64,000 nt of DNA from CAVXHQ01 sp963761735 (GTDB lineage: Bacteria > Pseudomonadota > Alphaproteobacteria > Rhodobacterales > Rhodobacteraceae). Where the stretch lies: assembly GCA_963761735.1 (NCBI GenBank), contig CAVXHQ010000004.1:123776-187775 (forward strand), written 5' to 3'. The notes below the pieces were generated by a model. That model saw only the letters and a list, made by a program, of their open reading frames with translations. It was not told the DNA's origin and did no database searches. Shown piece after piece: positions 1 to 8,790 of the stretch; within the stretch, counting starts at the first letter, position 1, and each line of letters begins with the position of its first letter. A program made the position numbers and the translations under genes.

Positions 1-1868
1 CGCTCGACATGGCGTTTTCCGTCGCAGGCGACGCCGCCGTTGCCGTCGATATCGCCTTTCCCGTGCCGCTGCCGCAGGCGAGCGTCCTGGCGCCCGATAC
101 CGCCGTCGCCGGATCGACGGTGCAAGTCGACTGGGAAGGACCGGCCAATCAGGGCGACTACATTGCCGTCGCACGCCCGGGCGAAGGCTCGATCAACCAT
201 GCCCGTGTGGGATCGGGCAATCCTGCCCAGCTTCTGATGCCGACCGAACCCGGCGTCTATGAAGTCCGCTATCAACTGTTCACCGGAAACGACATTCTCG
301 CCAGCCGTTCGATCACCGTGACCGAGGTGTCGGCCACTCTCGAGGCGCCGGCAACGGCCACTGCGGGGCAGACCCTTTCGGTTGGCTGGACCGGGCCGGA
401 TTACGAGAACGACTATATCTCCATCGGCAGGCCCGGCGAGCGGTATACCAGTTACGTACGCACCCGGTTCGGCAGCCCCGCCGAGCTGTTGTTGCCGACA
501 GAACCGGGCGACTATGAGCTGCGCTATCAGTTGCAGCAGGACGGCGTCATCCTCGCTACCCGCGCCATCACCCTGACAGACGTCGGCGCGAGCCTGACGG
601 CGCCCGACACCGCAATCGCGGGTCAGATGCTGACCGTGGGCTGGGACGGGCCGGATTACGACCGCGATTACATCTCGGTAGGCCTGCGTGGTGAGGGCTA
701 TATCAACTATGTGCGCACCAATACCGGCAACCCGGTCGAATTGCAGATGCCGACAGAGCCGGGCGACTATGAACTGCGCTATCAGTTGCAACAGGGCGGC
801 GATATCCTCGCGGCGCGCCCGATCACCCTGACCGAGGTCGGCGCCAGCCTTACCGCGCCCGACACCGCAATCGCGGGTCAGATGCTGACCATCGGCTGGG
901 ACGGGCCGGATTACGACCGCGATTACATCTCGGTCGGCCTGCGCGGTGAGGGGTATATCAACTATGTCCGCACCAATACCGGCAACCCGGTCGAACTGCA
1001 GATGCCGACAGAGCCGGGCGACTATGAGCTGCGCTATCAACTGCAACAGGGCGGCGATATCCTCGCGGCGCGCCCGATCACCCTGACCGACGTCGGCGCC
1101 AGCCTGACGGCGGCAGAGACCGCCCTGATCGGCGAGCCTGTGTCGATCGGCTGGGAAGGTCCGGATTACGACCGCGACTATATCTCGGTCGGATTGCCGG
1201 GCGAGGGATACATCAACTATGTCCGCACCAACACGGGTAACCCGGTTTCCCTGCCGATGCCGACGCTGCCCGGCACCTACGAACTGCGCTACCAGTTGCA
1301 GCAGGGCGGCGACATCATCGCCAGCCGGACGATCACCGTCGGCGACATCAAGGTGACGTTGACCGCGCCCGCCGAGGCACCCGCCGGGTCCACGATCCTG
1401 ATCGCCCATGACGGTCCCGATTATGACCGCGACTATGTGTCTGTCGCACTGCCGGGCGGCGATTACATCAACTACGCCCGCACCGGCACGGGCAATCCGA
1501 CAGCGCTTGTGCTGCCGACAGAGCCCGGCACCTACAACCTGCTCTATCAGATGCAGCAGGGAGGTGTCATTCTGGGCGCTGTGCCGATCACCGTGACGCC
1601 GCTGGATGTGCAGCTGGTCGCGCCGCCCAGCGTCGCCCTGTCGGCGGGCACCATCACCGTCGGATGGGACGGGCCCGATTATGACCGTGATTACATCTCC
1701 TTCGGCGTGCCGGGCGAGGAGGCATATATCACCTATGCGCGCACGAACACGGGCAATCCCCTGAGCCTCGCCCTGCCCGATGCGCCCGGTGATTATGAGG
1801 TGCGCTATCAGCTGCAACAGGGCGGCGTGATCATGGCGCGGGTGCCGGTGACCGTCACCGCCGACTGA
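1..1868 (+). CDS. C-terminal part of a repeat-rich protein (vWA-associated Ig-like repeats), 5' truncated by window
   Basis: The reading frame is open to the window edge upstream of the first ATG (position 9), so the gene probably starts outside the window. What is visible is about 620 residues made of seven copies of a roughly 85-residue module. Its core reads DYISVG, INYVRT, GNP, MPTEPG and YELRYQLQQ, followed by an IT(L/V)T end. The spacing of gtcggcgc at 582, 837 and 1092 shows exact 255-bp periodicity in the middle copies. Repeats of this type occur at the C-terminus of roseobacter von Willebrand A domain ('Ca-activated chloride channel homologue') proteins and are probably small beta-sandwich domains in an exported or periplasmic protein. 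That family assignment is from memory of the repeat; no vWA domain is in the window. A terminator follows. Confidence 0.75.
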   Translation, partial: LDMAFSVAGDAAVAVDIAFPVPLPQASVLAPDTAVAGSTVQVDWEGPANQGDYIAVARPGEGSINHARVGSGNPAQLLMPTEPGVYEVRYQLFTGNDILASRSITVTEVSATLEAPATATAGQTLSVGWTGPDYENDYISIGRPGERYTSYVRTRFGSPAELLLPTEPGDYELRYQLQQDGVILATRAITLTDVGASLTAPDTAIAGQMLTVGWDGPDYDRDYISVGLRGEGYINYVRTNTGNPVELQMPTEPGDYELRYQLQQGGDILAARPITLTEVGASLTAPDTAIAGQMLTIGWDGPDYDRDYISVGLRGEGYINYVRTNTGNPVELQMPTEPGDYELRYQLQQGGDILAARPITLTDVGASLTAAETALIGEPVSIGWEGPDYDRDYISVGLPGEGYINYVRTNTGNPVSLPMPTLPGTYELRYQLQQGGDIIASRTITVGDIKVTLTAPAEAPAGSTILIAHDGPDYDRDYVSVALPGGDYINYARTGTGNPTALVLPTEPGTYNLLYQMQQGGVILGAVPITVTPLDVQLVAPPSVALSAGTITVGWDGPDYDRDYISFGVPGEEAYITYARTNTGNPLSLALPDAPGDYEVRYQLQQGGVIMARVPVTVTAD

Positions 1869-1950
1869 CCCCGCGCCCCTGAACGGCACGGGCCGGTCAC
1901 GCACCTCTTGCAGCGGCCCGTATTGCAGCGGGAACCGGTCTGAGGCATGA

Positions 1951-1985
1951 AAAAACCGCCCGCAATCTAGCGGGCGGTCTTTTTC
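1951..1985. terminator. Bidirectional intrinsic terminator between the repeat protein and lpdA
   Basis: A perfect 8-bp stem ccgcccgc / gcgggcgg (1956-1963 and 1970-1977) with a 6-nt loop has an A-run on its left and a T-run on its right. It can therefore end transcription of the rightward gene and of the convergent leftward lpdA. Confidence 0.85.
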
Positions 1986-2000
1986 GAATAACAACCGTGA

Positions 2001-3395
2001 TCAGAAGTGGATGGCACGGCCGTAGGCGTCCAGCACGCTTTCGTGCATCATTTCCGACAGGGTCGGATGCGGGAACACCGTCGCCATCAGATCCTCTTCC
2101 GTGGTCTCGAGCTGACGTCCCACGATATAGCCCTGGATCAGTTCCGTCACCTCGGCGCCAATCATGTGCGCGCCCAGCAATTCGCCGGTCTTGGCGTCGA
2201 AGATCGTCTTGACCATGCCCTCGCTCTCCCCCAGCGCAATCGCCTTGCCGTTGCCGATGAACGGAAACCGGCCGACCTTGATATCGAAACCGGCTTCCTT
2301 CGCCTTGGCCTCGGTCAGGCCGACGCTGGCGACCTGCGGATGGCAATAGGTGCAGCCCGCGATGGACCCGGGCTTGATCGGATGGGGATCACCGCCCGCA
2401 ATCAGTTCGGCGACCATCGTGCCTTCGTGGCTGGCCTTGTGTGCCAGCCAGGGGGCGCCCGCGATATCGCCGATCGCATAGACACCCTCGACGCCGGTCC
2501 GGCAGTATTCATCGGTGATCACATGGGTCCGGTCGATGGTGACGCCTGCCTCCTCGAGGCCGAGGTCTTCGGTGTTGCCGACGATGCCGACAGCGGAAAT
2601 GACGGTGTCGAACACCTTTGTCTCAACCTTGCCGCCCACTTCGATATGCGCGGTCACCTTGTCCTTGGCCCGGTCGAGTTTCTTGACGATGGCCTTTTCC
2701 ATGATCGTCATGCCTTGCTTGACGAACTGTTTCTTCGCAAAGGCGCTGATCTCCGCGTCCTCGACCGGCAAGACCCGGTCCATCACTTCGACGACGGTGG
2801 TCTTTGCGCCCAGCGTATTGTAAAAGCTGGCAAATTCTATGCCGATGGCGCCCGATCCTATGACCAGCAGCTCTTTGGGCATATGCGGCGGCACCAGGGC
2901 GTGCTTGTAATTCCAGACGCGCTCGCCGTCCGCCTCGAGACCGGGCAGATTGCGCGCCCGCGCGCCCGTGGCCACGACGATGGCCTTTGCAGTCAGCACC
3001 TGCTCACCCTTGTCGGTGGTGACGGCAACCTTGCCTTTGCCGGCCAGCTTTGCGGTGCCCATGATCGTCGTCACCTTGTTCTTCTTGAACAGATGACCGA
3101 TGCCGCCCGACAGCTGTTTGGCCACCCCGCGCGAGCGTTTTACCACCGCGTCGAGATCATACTCGACGCCGTCGCATTTCAGACCGAATTCCTTGGCCCG
3201 GTGCATCAGGTGAAACACCTCCGACGAGCGCAGCATCGCCTTGGTCGGGATACAGCCCCAGTTCAGGCAAATGCCGCCCAGATGCTCACGTTCGACGCAG
3301 GCAACGCTCAACCCCAGTTGCGCGCCCCGGATCGCGGCCACATAGCCGCCCGGACCGGCACCGATCACCACCATATCGAATTCTTGCGCTGCCAC
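2001..3395 (-). CDS. lpdA: Dihydrolipoyl dehydrogenase (E3)
   Basis: 464 residues, the normal length for E3, the FAD flavoprotein that reoxidises dihydrolipoamide in 2-oxoacid dehydrogenase complexes and the glycine cleavage system. The N-terminal GAGPGG dinucleotide-binding motif (about residues 12-17) and the redox pair in GGICLNWGCIPTKA (Cys43 and Cys48) are present. So are a second Rossmann motif (GSGAIGIEFASF) and the C-terminal dimerisation part with the HPTLSE active-site His-Glu motif. The start is ATG directly after an upstream gatcctccc-like purine-rich leader on the minus strand. No sucA/sucB or pdh genes are adjacent on the window side, so which complex it serves cannot be told here. 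Confidence 0.95.
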   Translation of the reverse strand: MAAQEFDMVVIGAGPGGYVAAIRGAQLGLSVACVEREHLGGICLNWGCIPTKAMLRSSEVFHLMHRAKEFGLKCDGVEYDLDAVVKRSRGVAKQLSGGIGHLFKKNKVTTIMGTAKLAGKGKVAVTTDKGEQVLTAKAIVVATGARARNLPGLEADGERVWNYKHALVPPHMPKELLVIGSGAIGIEFASFYNTLGAKTTVVEVMDRVLPVEDAEISAFAKKQFVKQGMTIMEKAIVKKLDRAKDKVTAHIEVGGKVETKVFDTVISAVGIVGNTEDLGLEEAGVTIDRTHVITDEYCRTGVEGVYAIGDIAGAPWLAHKASHEGTMVAELIAGGDPHPIKPGSIAGCTYCHPQVASVGLTEAKAKEAGFDIKVGRFPFIGNGKAIALGESEGMVKTIFDAKTGELLGAHMIGAEVTELIQGYIVGRQLETTEEDLMATVFPHPTLSEMMHESVLDAYGRAIHF

Positions 3396-3518
3396 TCTGA
3401 GATCCTCCCGAACGCTGAAACTGGTTTGATATTAAACCATTCCCGCCGCACGAACCAGAGACGAAGCCGCATGGCCGCATTCGCGCCTCTGCAAGGCATA
3501 CCGATGGAGGCGACGCCG

Positions 3519-5360
3519 CTATTCCACCAGCCGGACGCAATTGCGGCCGCCTTCCTTGGCACGGTACAGCGCCTCGTCCGCCCGTCGCATCAGCAGGCGC
3601 GGCTCGTCGCCATCGACGGGAAACATCGCGACCCCGAGCGATATCGTGATCCGCGGCAAGACCCCCTCGAAATGACGCACCCGGACGGACGAAACCCGTT
3701 CGCGCAGCCGTTCTGCGAAATCCGTCGTCGCGGCAAGATCGGCCTCGGGGACGATCACCGCAAACTCCTCGCCGCCGACACGGCAGGCGACGGCACCGCC
3801 CGACATCACCTCGTCCAGCGCCCGGCCGATGGCGCGCAGCACCAGATCGCCCGCCTCGTGACCGTGGGTATCGTTGAAAGACTTGAAATGATCGGCGTCG
3901 AAGGAAATCAGGCCCAGCGGCACGCCCGACCGCGCCGCAAGCGATATTTCGCGCTGTATCGCCGACATGAAATAGCGCCGGTTGTACAGCCCGGTCAGGG
4001 CATCGCGCACCGACTGGTCGCGCAATTCATCGCGCAGCTTGACGTTGGCGATGGCCATGGAAATGTGCTCACCGCATTGCACGGCAAAGGCCAGCGGGTC
4101 GGCCATGTCCCGCACCGCCTGCTCGGCCAGCCGCAGATGCAACAGCCCGACCGTATCGCCATGGGCCATGATCGGCACGCAGATATAGCGCAGGTCGCCG
4201 GTGTCGTCCGTCACGCTGCCATGCAGATGATCGCACATGAACGACACCTGTTCAGGCGAATACAGATAGGGCCGTCCCCGCCGCAGCGCCCAGCATCCGT
4301 CGGCGGCGATGTGGGTCTGCAAGGTGTCGGTATTCCACTGACACATCCCTTCGAGGGCATCGCGGCTGTTGGAATAGACGTAGAGTTCACCTTCGCTGCC
4401 CGGCAGCAGGCGCCCCATGAACCGGCGCACGATCGCAAACAGCTCTTCGAGCGATTTGCACGATTGCAGCCATTCATCGAGGCTCGTCAGCATCTTGGCC
4501 TCCGCCCGGCGGGCGCGTTCATTCTCGAGGACTTCGACGGCCTGGGCACGCGCGGCCTCGGCCTGTTGCTGGGCGATTTTCAACGCGCCTTCGGCGGCGC
4601 GCGCATCGGTGACATCGGTGAACGTCACCACATAACCGCCGCCGCGCATCGGCCGGCCATTGGTAAGAACGACCCGGCCCGACGGCAGATGTTTGTCGAA
4701 AGAATAGGGTTGGTGCGCGCGGATCTGCGTCTCGGCGATGTCGTCGATCTCGTGGGTTATCTCCCTGCGCGCAAGCGACCGCTGGCGAAACACCGCCCTC
4801 TGGGTGCCGATTTCAAGATCACCGCTCACCAGTTCGAGCAGGCTCAGCACGCGGGTATTGTGCATTTCACAGTACCCGTCGGACGACCAGACCATGATCC
4901 CCTGTTCCATGATGTTCATGATGTCGGTGGCCAGATCGGCCTTGCGGATACCGCGTTCGGCGGAGGCCAGTTCCCACGACCGGCGCGCCCCGCGCCGCTC
5001 GATACCGATGCCCGGCCCCGCCTGCGGACCCGGCGGCTGTTCCGTCGCAGCGTCACGGGGTGCGGCGACGGCCCGCGTCGACGCGCAGGAAACCCCGGCG
5101 ATCTCGGGCAAAACCGGCGCAACCGATGCGACCGGTTCGACCAGTTCGACCGGCACAACCGTTACGTCAGCGACTACAGGTGCCGGAATGCCGCCCGTCT
5201 GGCAGTCGTCGCCGGACCCGGCGACTTCCGCACCCTGTCCGGCTTGTTCTGCGATATTCGGCGACATGGGCGGCGGCAGCATGGCATCCTGCGGAACCGG
5301 TGTAACTGTCTTGCGCCCATCGGGCGCAGCCGTCGTCTTGATCTGTCGGTGATGGGTCAC
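3519..5360 (-). CDS. Diguanylate cyclase with PAS and GAF domains
   Basis: 613 residues from a GTG start; an ATG at codon 27 (5282) is an alternative. Order: a low-complexity Pro/Val-rich N-terminus (about 1-145); a PAS-like domain (about 155-260) that begins MNIMEQGIMVWSSDG; an Ala-rich coiled coil (about 260-300); a GAF-like domain (about 305-430); and a C-terminal GGDEF domain starting at RDALTGLYNRRYF. The active site is GGEEF (in CRVGGEEFAVI), which is catalytically permissive, so c-di-GMP synthesis is likely. The five residues before it do not form an RxxD inhibitory site, so product feedback at the usual I-site is not expected. No membrane segment is visible, so it is probably a cytosolic sensor. 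The input signal is unknown. Confidence 0.9.
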   Translation of the reverse strand: MTHHRQIKTTAAPDGRKTVTPVPQDAMLPPPMSPNIAEQAGQGAEVAGSGDDCQTGGIPAPVVADVTVVPVELVEPVASVAPVLPEIAGVSCASTRAVAAPRDAATEQPPGPQAGPGIGIERRGARRSWELASAERGIRKADLATDIMNIMEQGIMVWSSDGYCEMHNTRVLSLLELVSGDLEIGTQRAVFRQRSLARREITHEIDDIAETQIRAHQPYSFDKHLPSGRVVLTNGRPMRGGGYVVTFTDVTDARAAEGALKIAQQQAEAARAQAVEVLENERARRAEAKMLTSLDEWLQSCKSLEELFAIVRRFMGRLLPGSEGELYVYSNSRDALEGMCQWNTDTLQTHIAADGCWALRRGRPYLYSPEQVSFMCDHLHGSVTDDTGDLRYICVPIMAHGDTVGLLHLRLAEQAVRDMADPLAFAVQCGEHISMAIANVKLRDELRDQSVRDALTGLYNRRYFMSAIQREISLAARSGVPLGLISFDADHFKSFNDTHGHEAGDLVLRAIGRALDEVMSGGAVACRVGGEEFAVIVPEADLAATTDFAERLRERVSSVRVRHFEGVLPRITISLGVAMFPVDGDEPRLLMRRADEALYRAKEGGRNCVRLVE

Positions 5361-5490
5361 GCATATTCCGCATCAGGTATTCGACCCGGAACGGGGCCGC
5401 AGGCTGACCCTATCGACGCGGGCTTAAGACAAACCTAATGCGCCCCTCTGCCCAGGCGGCACGGTGGTGCAGATTGCGAAGTTCACGCCT

Positions 5491-6084
5491 CTACACGCTG
5501 TTTTGCGCCGCGTCCTTCGCCTGCAGGCGCCGCACTTCGCCGCCATAGGCGCCGTCGGCAAGCCAGGCCGCCTCGGCGGCCGTCGTCTCGCGGCCCAACA
5601 CCTCGTTGCGAAACGGGAAACGCCCGAATTGCCGGATCACCGAGCGGTGGGCGCAGGCGTGCAGCAGGTTCGATTTCGACGATGGCATCCGGTCGGCAAA
5701 GAGCCGCACGGCACGGTTCTGGTCCAGTATCGCCTCGGCATGTTCGAGTGGCATGTAAAAGAACTGGCGCGCCGGTTCCGCAATGCTCAGGTCCCAGTCG
5801 CGACCGATGGCGATCCGGGCTGCCGCGCGTGCGTTCTTGTCCGACGCGAATGCCTTGGGCGTGCCGCGGAACATGTTGCGCGGGAACTGGTCGGTGAGGA
5901 TGATATAGGCCAGCGCGCCCGCCGGATAGGTAAGCCACAGCCCGTAGGCCCCGGTTGTCGCCCCGTCCCAGGCGGCGGCGAAGCGGGAACGGATGTCGAC
6001 ATCCAGGGCATCCGACGCCTCGTACCAGCCCGCCTCGCCGATATCGTCAAGCCAGTATTCCAGGATCTCTTCAGGTTGTGTCAC
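5491..6084 (-). CDS. DUF924 family protein
   Basis: The likely start is the GTG at 6084 (VTQPEEILEYWL), giving 197 residues; the frame extends to 6156 but that extension is not family-like. Hallmarks of DUF924 are visible: an N-terminal EILEYWLDDIG, a central ILTDQFPRNMFRGTPKAFA and a late FFYMPLEHAE. The fold is an all-helical TPR-like repeat; biochemical function is unknown. It is transcribed leftward, separate from the diguanylate cyclase gene by about 130 bp. Confidence 0.85.
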   Translation of the reverse strand: MTQPEEILEYWLDDIGEAGWYEASDALDVDIRSRFAAAWDGATTGAYGLWLTYPAGALAYIILTDQFPRNMFRGTPKAFASDKNARAAARIAIGRDWDLSIAEPARQFFYMPLEHAEAILDQNRAVRLFADRMPSSKSNLLHACAHRSVIRQFGRFPFRNEVLGRETTAAEAAWLADGAYGGEVRRLQAKDAAQNSV

Positions 6085-6207
6085 GTTGTCGCCCGCGCAT
6101 CGGGCCGCATATCGCGGCCTTTGAATAACCGTTCCAGAACCCGGCCCGGAAAACAACCCGTCACCCGATCCTGACAGCGCATCTGCGGCTGCCGCGGGCC
6201 GGTCGGA

Positions 6208-7545
6208 TCACGTCGCCGGATCTCGCCCAGGGTCGTCGCTCTGAGAGGCAGACCCCGCCCCGTCGCGCGACGGGGCCGATGGGTCCTGTCCGGCATTCAG
6301 GTAATAATCCTGGGCGGCGCCGGCCATGACCGCCGAGGCCGACGGTCCGACCGGTGCATATTTCACCAGATCGCCGACCGCCGTCGTGTTTGCGCGCTGC
6401 GTCATGCGCCAGCCGCCATAGGCGCCAAGGGCGAGCATCAGCACACCGATCACGCCCCAGAACCCCTGAACGCCGATGCCGTCCATCGCCCAGCCGATGG
6501 CGAACGGCCCCATGATGGCACCCAGACCGTTGATGAACAGCAGCCCGCCCGAGGCGGCGGCCATGTCCTCGCGCTCGAGGTAATCGTTGGCATAGGCGAT
6601 CAGCAGCGCATAGAGCGGGTTGGACGCGCCTCCGACGGTGGCCGCGCTGACGAGCACGAAGATATACAGGGTCGCCGGCTGATCGGTCAGCTGCGGCATC
6701 ACGAACGAGAGCATCGCCCCGAGGCCGCCCACGACCGCCAGCACGATGATCAGGATCCGCCGGTCCATCCGGTCCGAAACCCAGCCCACGGGATATTGCA
6801 GGATCAGGGCGGTGATATAGGTGACCGAGATCATCAGCGAGATCTGCGCGACGCTGAACCCCGCGCGGCTGCCATAGACCGCCGACATCCCGAACTGCGC
6901 GGCAAATACGCCTCCCAGGGCAAACATGCCGACACAGGCCAGCGGCGATGCGGTGACGAGGCGCTTGATCGACAGCGGTTTCGTCGTCTCGAATTTCGGG
7001 GCGTTGCCGACGGACAGCAGGATCGGCGCGAAGGCAAGGCTCACGAGAATCGAGGGGATGATGAACAGGATGAACCCGCGGATATCGCCCAGCACGAGGA
7101 TGTATTGCGCCAGCACGATCCCGGCCATCTGCACGATCATATAAAGCGACAGGGATTTGCCCCGCGTCTCGTTCGTCGACGCATCGTTGAGCCAGCTTTC
7201 GGCGGTGATGTAGACGCCGCAGAAACAATACCCGATGGCGACGCGCCCGATCGTCCAGGCCCAGGGTTCGGTCAGGGCAGGATACATGATCAGCACCGCC
7301 GAAATCGTCGAGCCGAGGGCCGCGAACACCCGCACATGACCGACCTTGCGCAGCATTTCCGGCACCATGCGGCTGGCGAACAGAAACCCCACGAAATAGG
7401 CCGACATCACCACCGACAATTCGAAGGTCGAAAACCCTTCGGCCTCACCGCGCAGACCCAGCAGCGTGCCCTGCAGACCGTTGCCGATCATCAGCATGAA
7501 CATGCCGAGGAACAGCGCCCAGGACCCTTTCAAAACACCAAACAT
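6208..7545 (-). CDS. MFS transporter (YcaD-like)
   Basis: 445 residues from the ATG at 7545 (MFGVLKGSWALFLG), chosen because ggaaag sits 8 nt upstream; an upstream ATG at 7626 in the same frame adds 27 non-conserved residues. About twelve hydrophobic segments are visible. A conserved loop 2-3 region (ASRMVPEMLRKVGHVRVFA) and a second-half YPVGWVSDRMDRR stretch fit the MFS GxxxD(R/K)xGRR-type motif. The segment around GYCFCGVYITAESWLND resembles the YcaD/UMF group. The substrate cannot be predicted. It is followed by no obvious operon partner. Confidence 0.85.
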   Translation of the reverse strand: MFGVLKGSWALFLGMFMLMIGNGLQGTLLGLRGEAEGFSTFELSVVMSAYFVGFLFASRMVPEMLRKVGHVRVFAALGSTISAVLIMYPALTEPWAWTIGRVAIGYCFCGVYITAESWLNDASTNETRGKSLSLYMIVQMAGIVLAQYILVLGDIRGFILFIIPSILVSLAFAPILLSVGNAPKFETTKPLSIKRLVTASPLACVGMFALGGVFAAQFGMSAVYGSRAGFSVAQISLMISVTYITALILQYPVGWVSDRMDRRILIIVLAVVGGLGAMLSFVMPQLTDQPATLYIFVLVSAATVGGASNPLYALLIAYANDYLEREDMAAASGGLLFINGLGAIMGPFAIGWAMDGIGVQGFWGVIGVLMLALGAYGGWRMTQRANTTAVGDLVKYAPVGPSASAVMAGAAQDYYLNAGQDPSAPSRDGAGSASQSDDPGRDPAT

Positions 7546-7665
7546 AGACTTCTTTCCGGTCCATTCCGGCGCCCGTTTCGGGCCCCGCGCAGCGCCTGCC
7601 GTGTCATATGATATAGGTGTCGACAAGTCCCTAATTCGCTGCCGTCGACGGCCGGTCTTCGCGCG

Positions 7666-8730
7666 TCAGCGCACCGACTTATCGGGCAGCAAAAGCGACG
7701 CATCGCCGTAGGAAAAAAAGCGGTAGCGTCCGGCAATCGCGTGGGCATAGATCTCGCGCACCCGGTCCATGCCCATCAGGGCGGACACCAGCATCATCAG
7801 CGTGCTTTTGGGCAGGTGGAAATTGGTCATCAGCCCGTCCGCGACGGCAAAGCGAAAGCCGGGACGGATGAAAATATCGGTGTCGCCGGTCCAGGGTGCG
7901 ATGGCACCGGTCGCCGCCGCCGCGCTCTCGATCAGGCGCAGCGCGGTGGTGCCGACGGGGATGATGCGCCCGCCCGCCGCCTTCGTCGCGGCGATCTGCG
8001 CGGCGGCGGCGGGTGTCACCTGCCCCCACTCGGCGTGCATCACGTGGTCGCGCACGTCATCGACCTTGACCGGCAGGAACGTGCCGGCGCCGATGTGCAG
8101 CGTCACACGGGTGGTCGCCACGCCGCGGGCCGCAAGGGCCGCCATCAGCGCCGCGTCGAAATGCAGCGACGCGGTGGGGGCCGCGACGGCGCCGGGGGTG
8201 GCCGCCCATATCGTCTGGTAATCGGTGCGGTCGGCGGCATCGGCGGCGCGTCTGGCCGCGATATAGGGCGGTAACGGCATGTGCCCGGCCTGCGCCAGGG
8301 CCGCGTCGAAATCGGTCCCCGCGAGGTTGAACGCAATCAGCGCCCGGTCGCCGTCACGCCCCGCCAAGGTCGCGCTCAGCCTGTCCGAAAACACCACGAC
8401 CTCGCCGATCCGCCACTTTCGCAACGGTTTCACCAGCGCCGCCCAGGTGCCGTCCGCGCGCGGCTCCAGCAGGGTCACCTCGATCCGCGCCGTCCCCTCG
8501 CCGGGGGCCCCGTCGCGGCTGCGCACTCCGAACAGGCGCGCGGGTATCACCTGCGTGTCGTTGAGGACCAGCCTGTCGCCGGGTGCCAGAAAATCCGGCA
8601 GATCGAGGGCGACGGCATCAATGGTCTGCGCGCCGCGCGCCACCAGCATCCGCGCCGAGGACCGGGGCCGTGCAGGGCGCACCGCGATCAGATCCTCGGG
8701 CAGGTCGAAGTCGAAATCGCTCAATCGCAT
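7666..8730 (-). CDS. queA: S-adenosylmethionine:tRNA ribosyltransferase-isomerase
   Basis: Makes epoxyqueuosine in tRNA by transferring the ribosyl part of AdoMet to preQ1 at wobble position 34. The family N-terminus MRLSDFDFDLPEDLIAV sets the start at 8730 (354 residues); in-frame ATGs at 8751 and 8760 add only a short tail. Diagnostic stretches include RPARPRSSARMLV, the HIGAGTFLPV block followed by HAEWGQV, and the C-terminal LPKSTLMMLVSALMG. It lies between the AsmA-like gene and the MFS gene, all leftward. No tgt is in the window, although queA is often followed by tgt in this group. Confidence 0.95.
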   Translation of the reverse strand: MRLSDFDFDLPEDLIAVRPARPRSSARMLVARGAQTIDAVALDLPDFLAPGDRLVLNDTQVIPARLFGVRSRDGAPGEGTARIEVTLLEPRADGTWAALVKPLRKWRIGEVVVFSDRLSATLAGRDGDRALIAFNLAGTDFDAALAQAGHMPLPPYIAARRAADAADRTDYQTIWAATPGAVAAPTASLHFDAALMAALAARGVATTRVTLHIGAGTFLPVKVDDVRDHVMHAEWGQVTPAAAAQIAATKAAGGRIIPVGTTALRLIESAAAATGAIAPWTGDTDIFIRPGFRFAVADGLMTNFHLPKSTLMMLVSALMGMDRVREIYAHAIAGRYRFFSYGDASLLLPDKSVR

Positions 8731-8790
8731 CACGGGTCCTGTCGTTGTCATCTGTCGCACGGGGGGCCTCGGCCTCCGGTCGCACGCCGC

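Noticed and set aside
2007..5438. Very long rightward open frame opposite lpdA and the diguanylate cyclase gene
   Set aside because: It is the antisense shadow of two clear genes; composition (His, Arg, Gly, Asp rich) is typical of high-GC antisense frames and no domain is visible.
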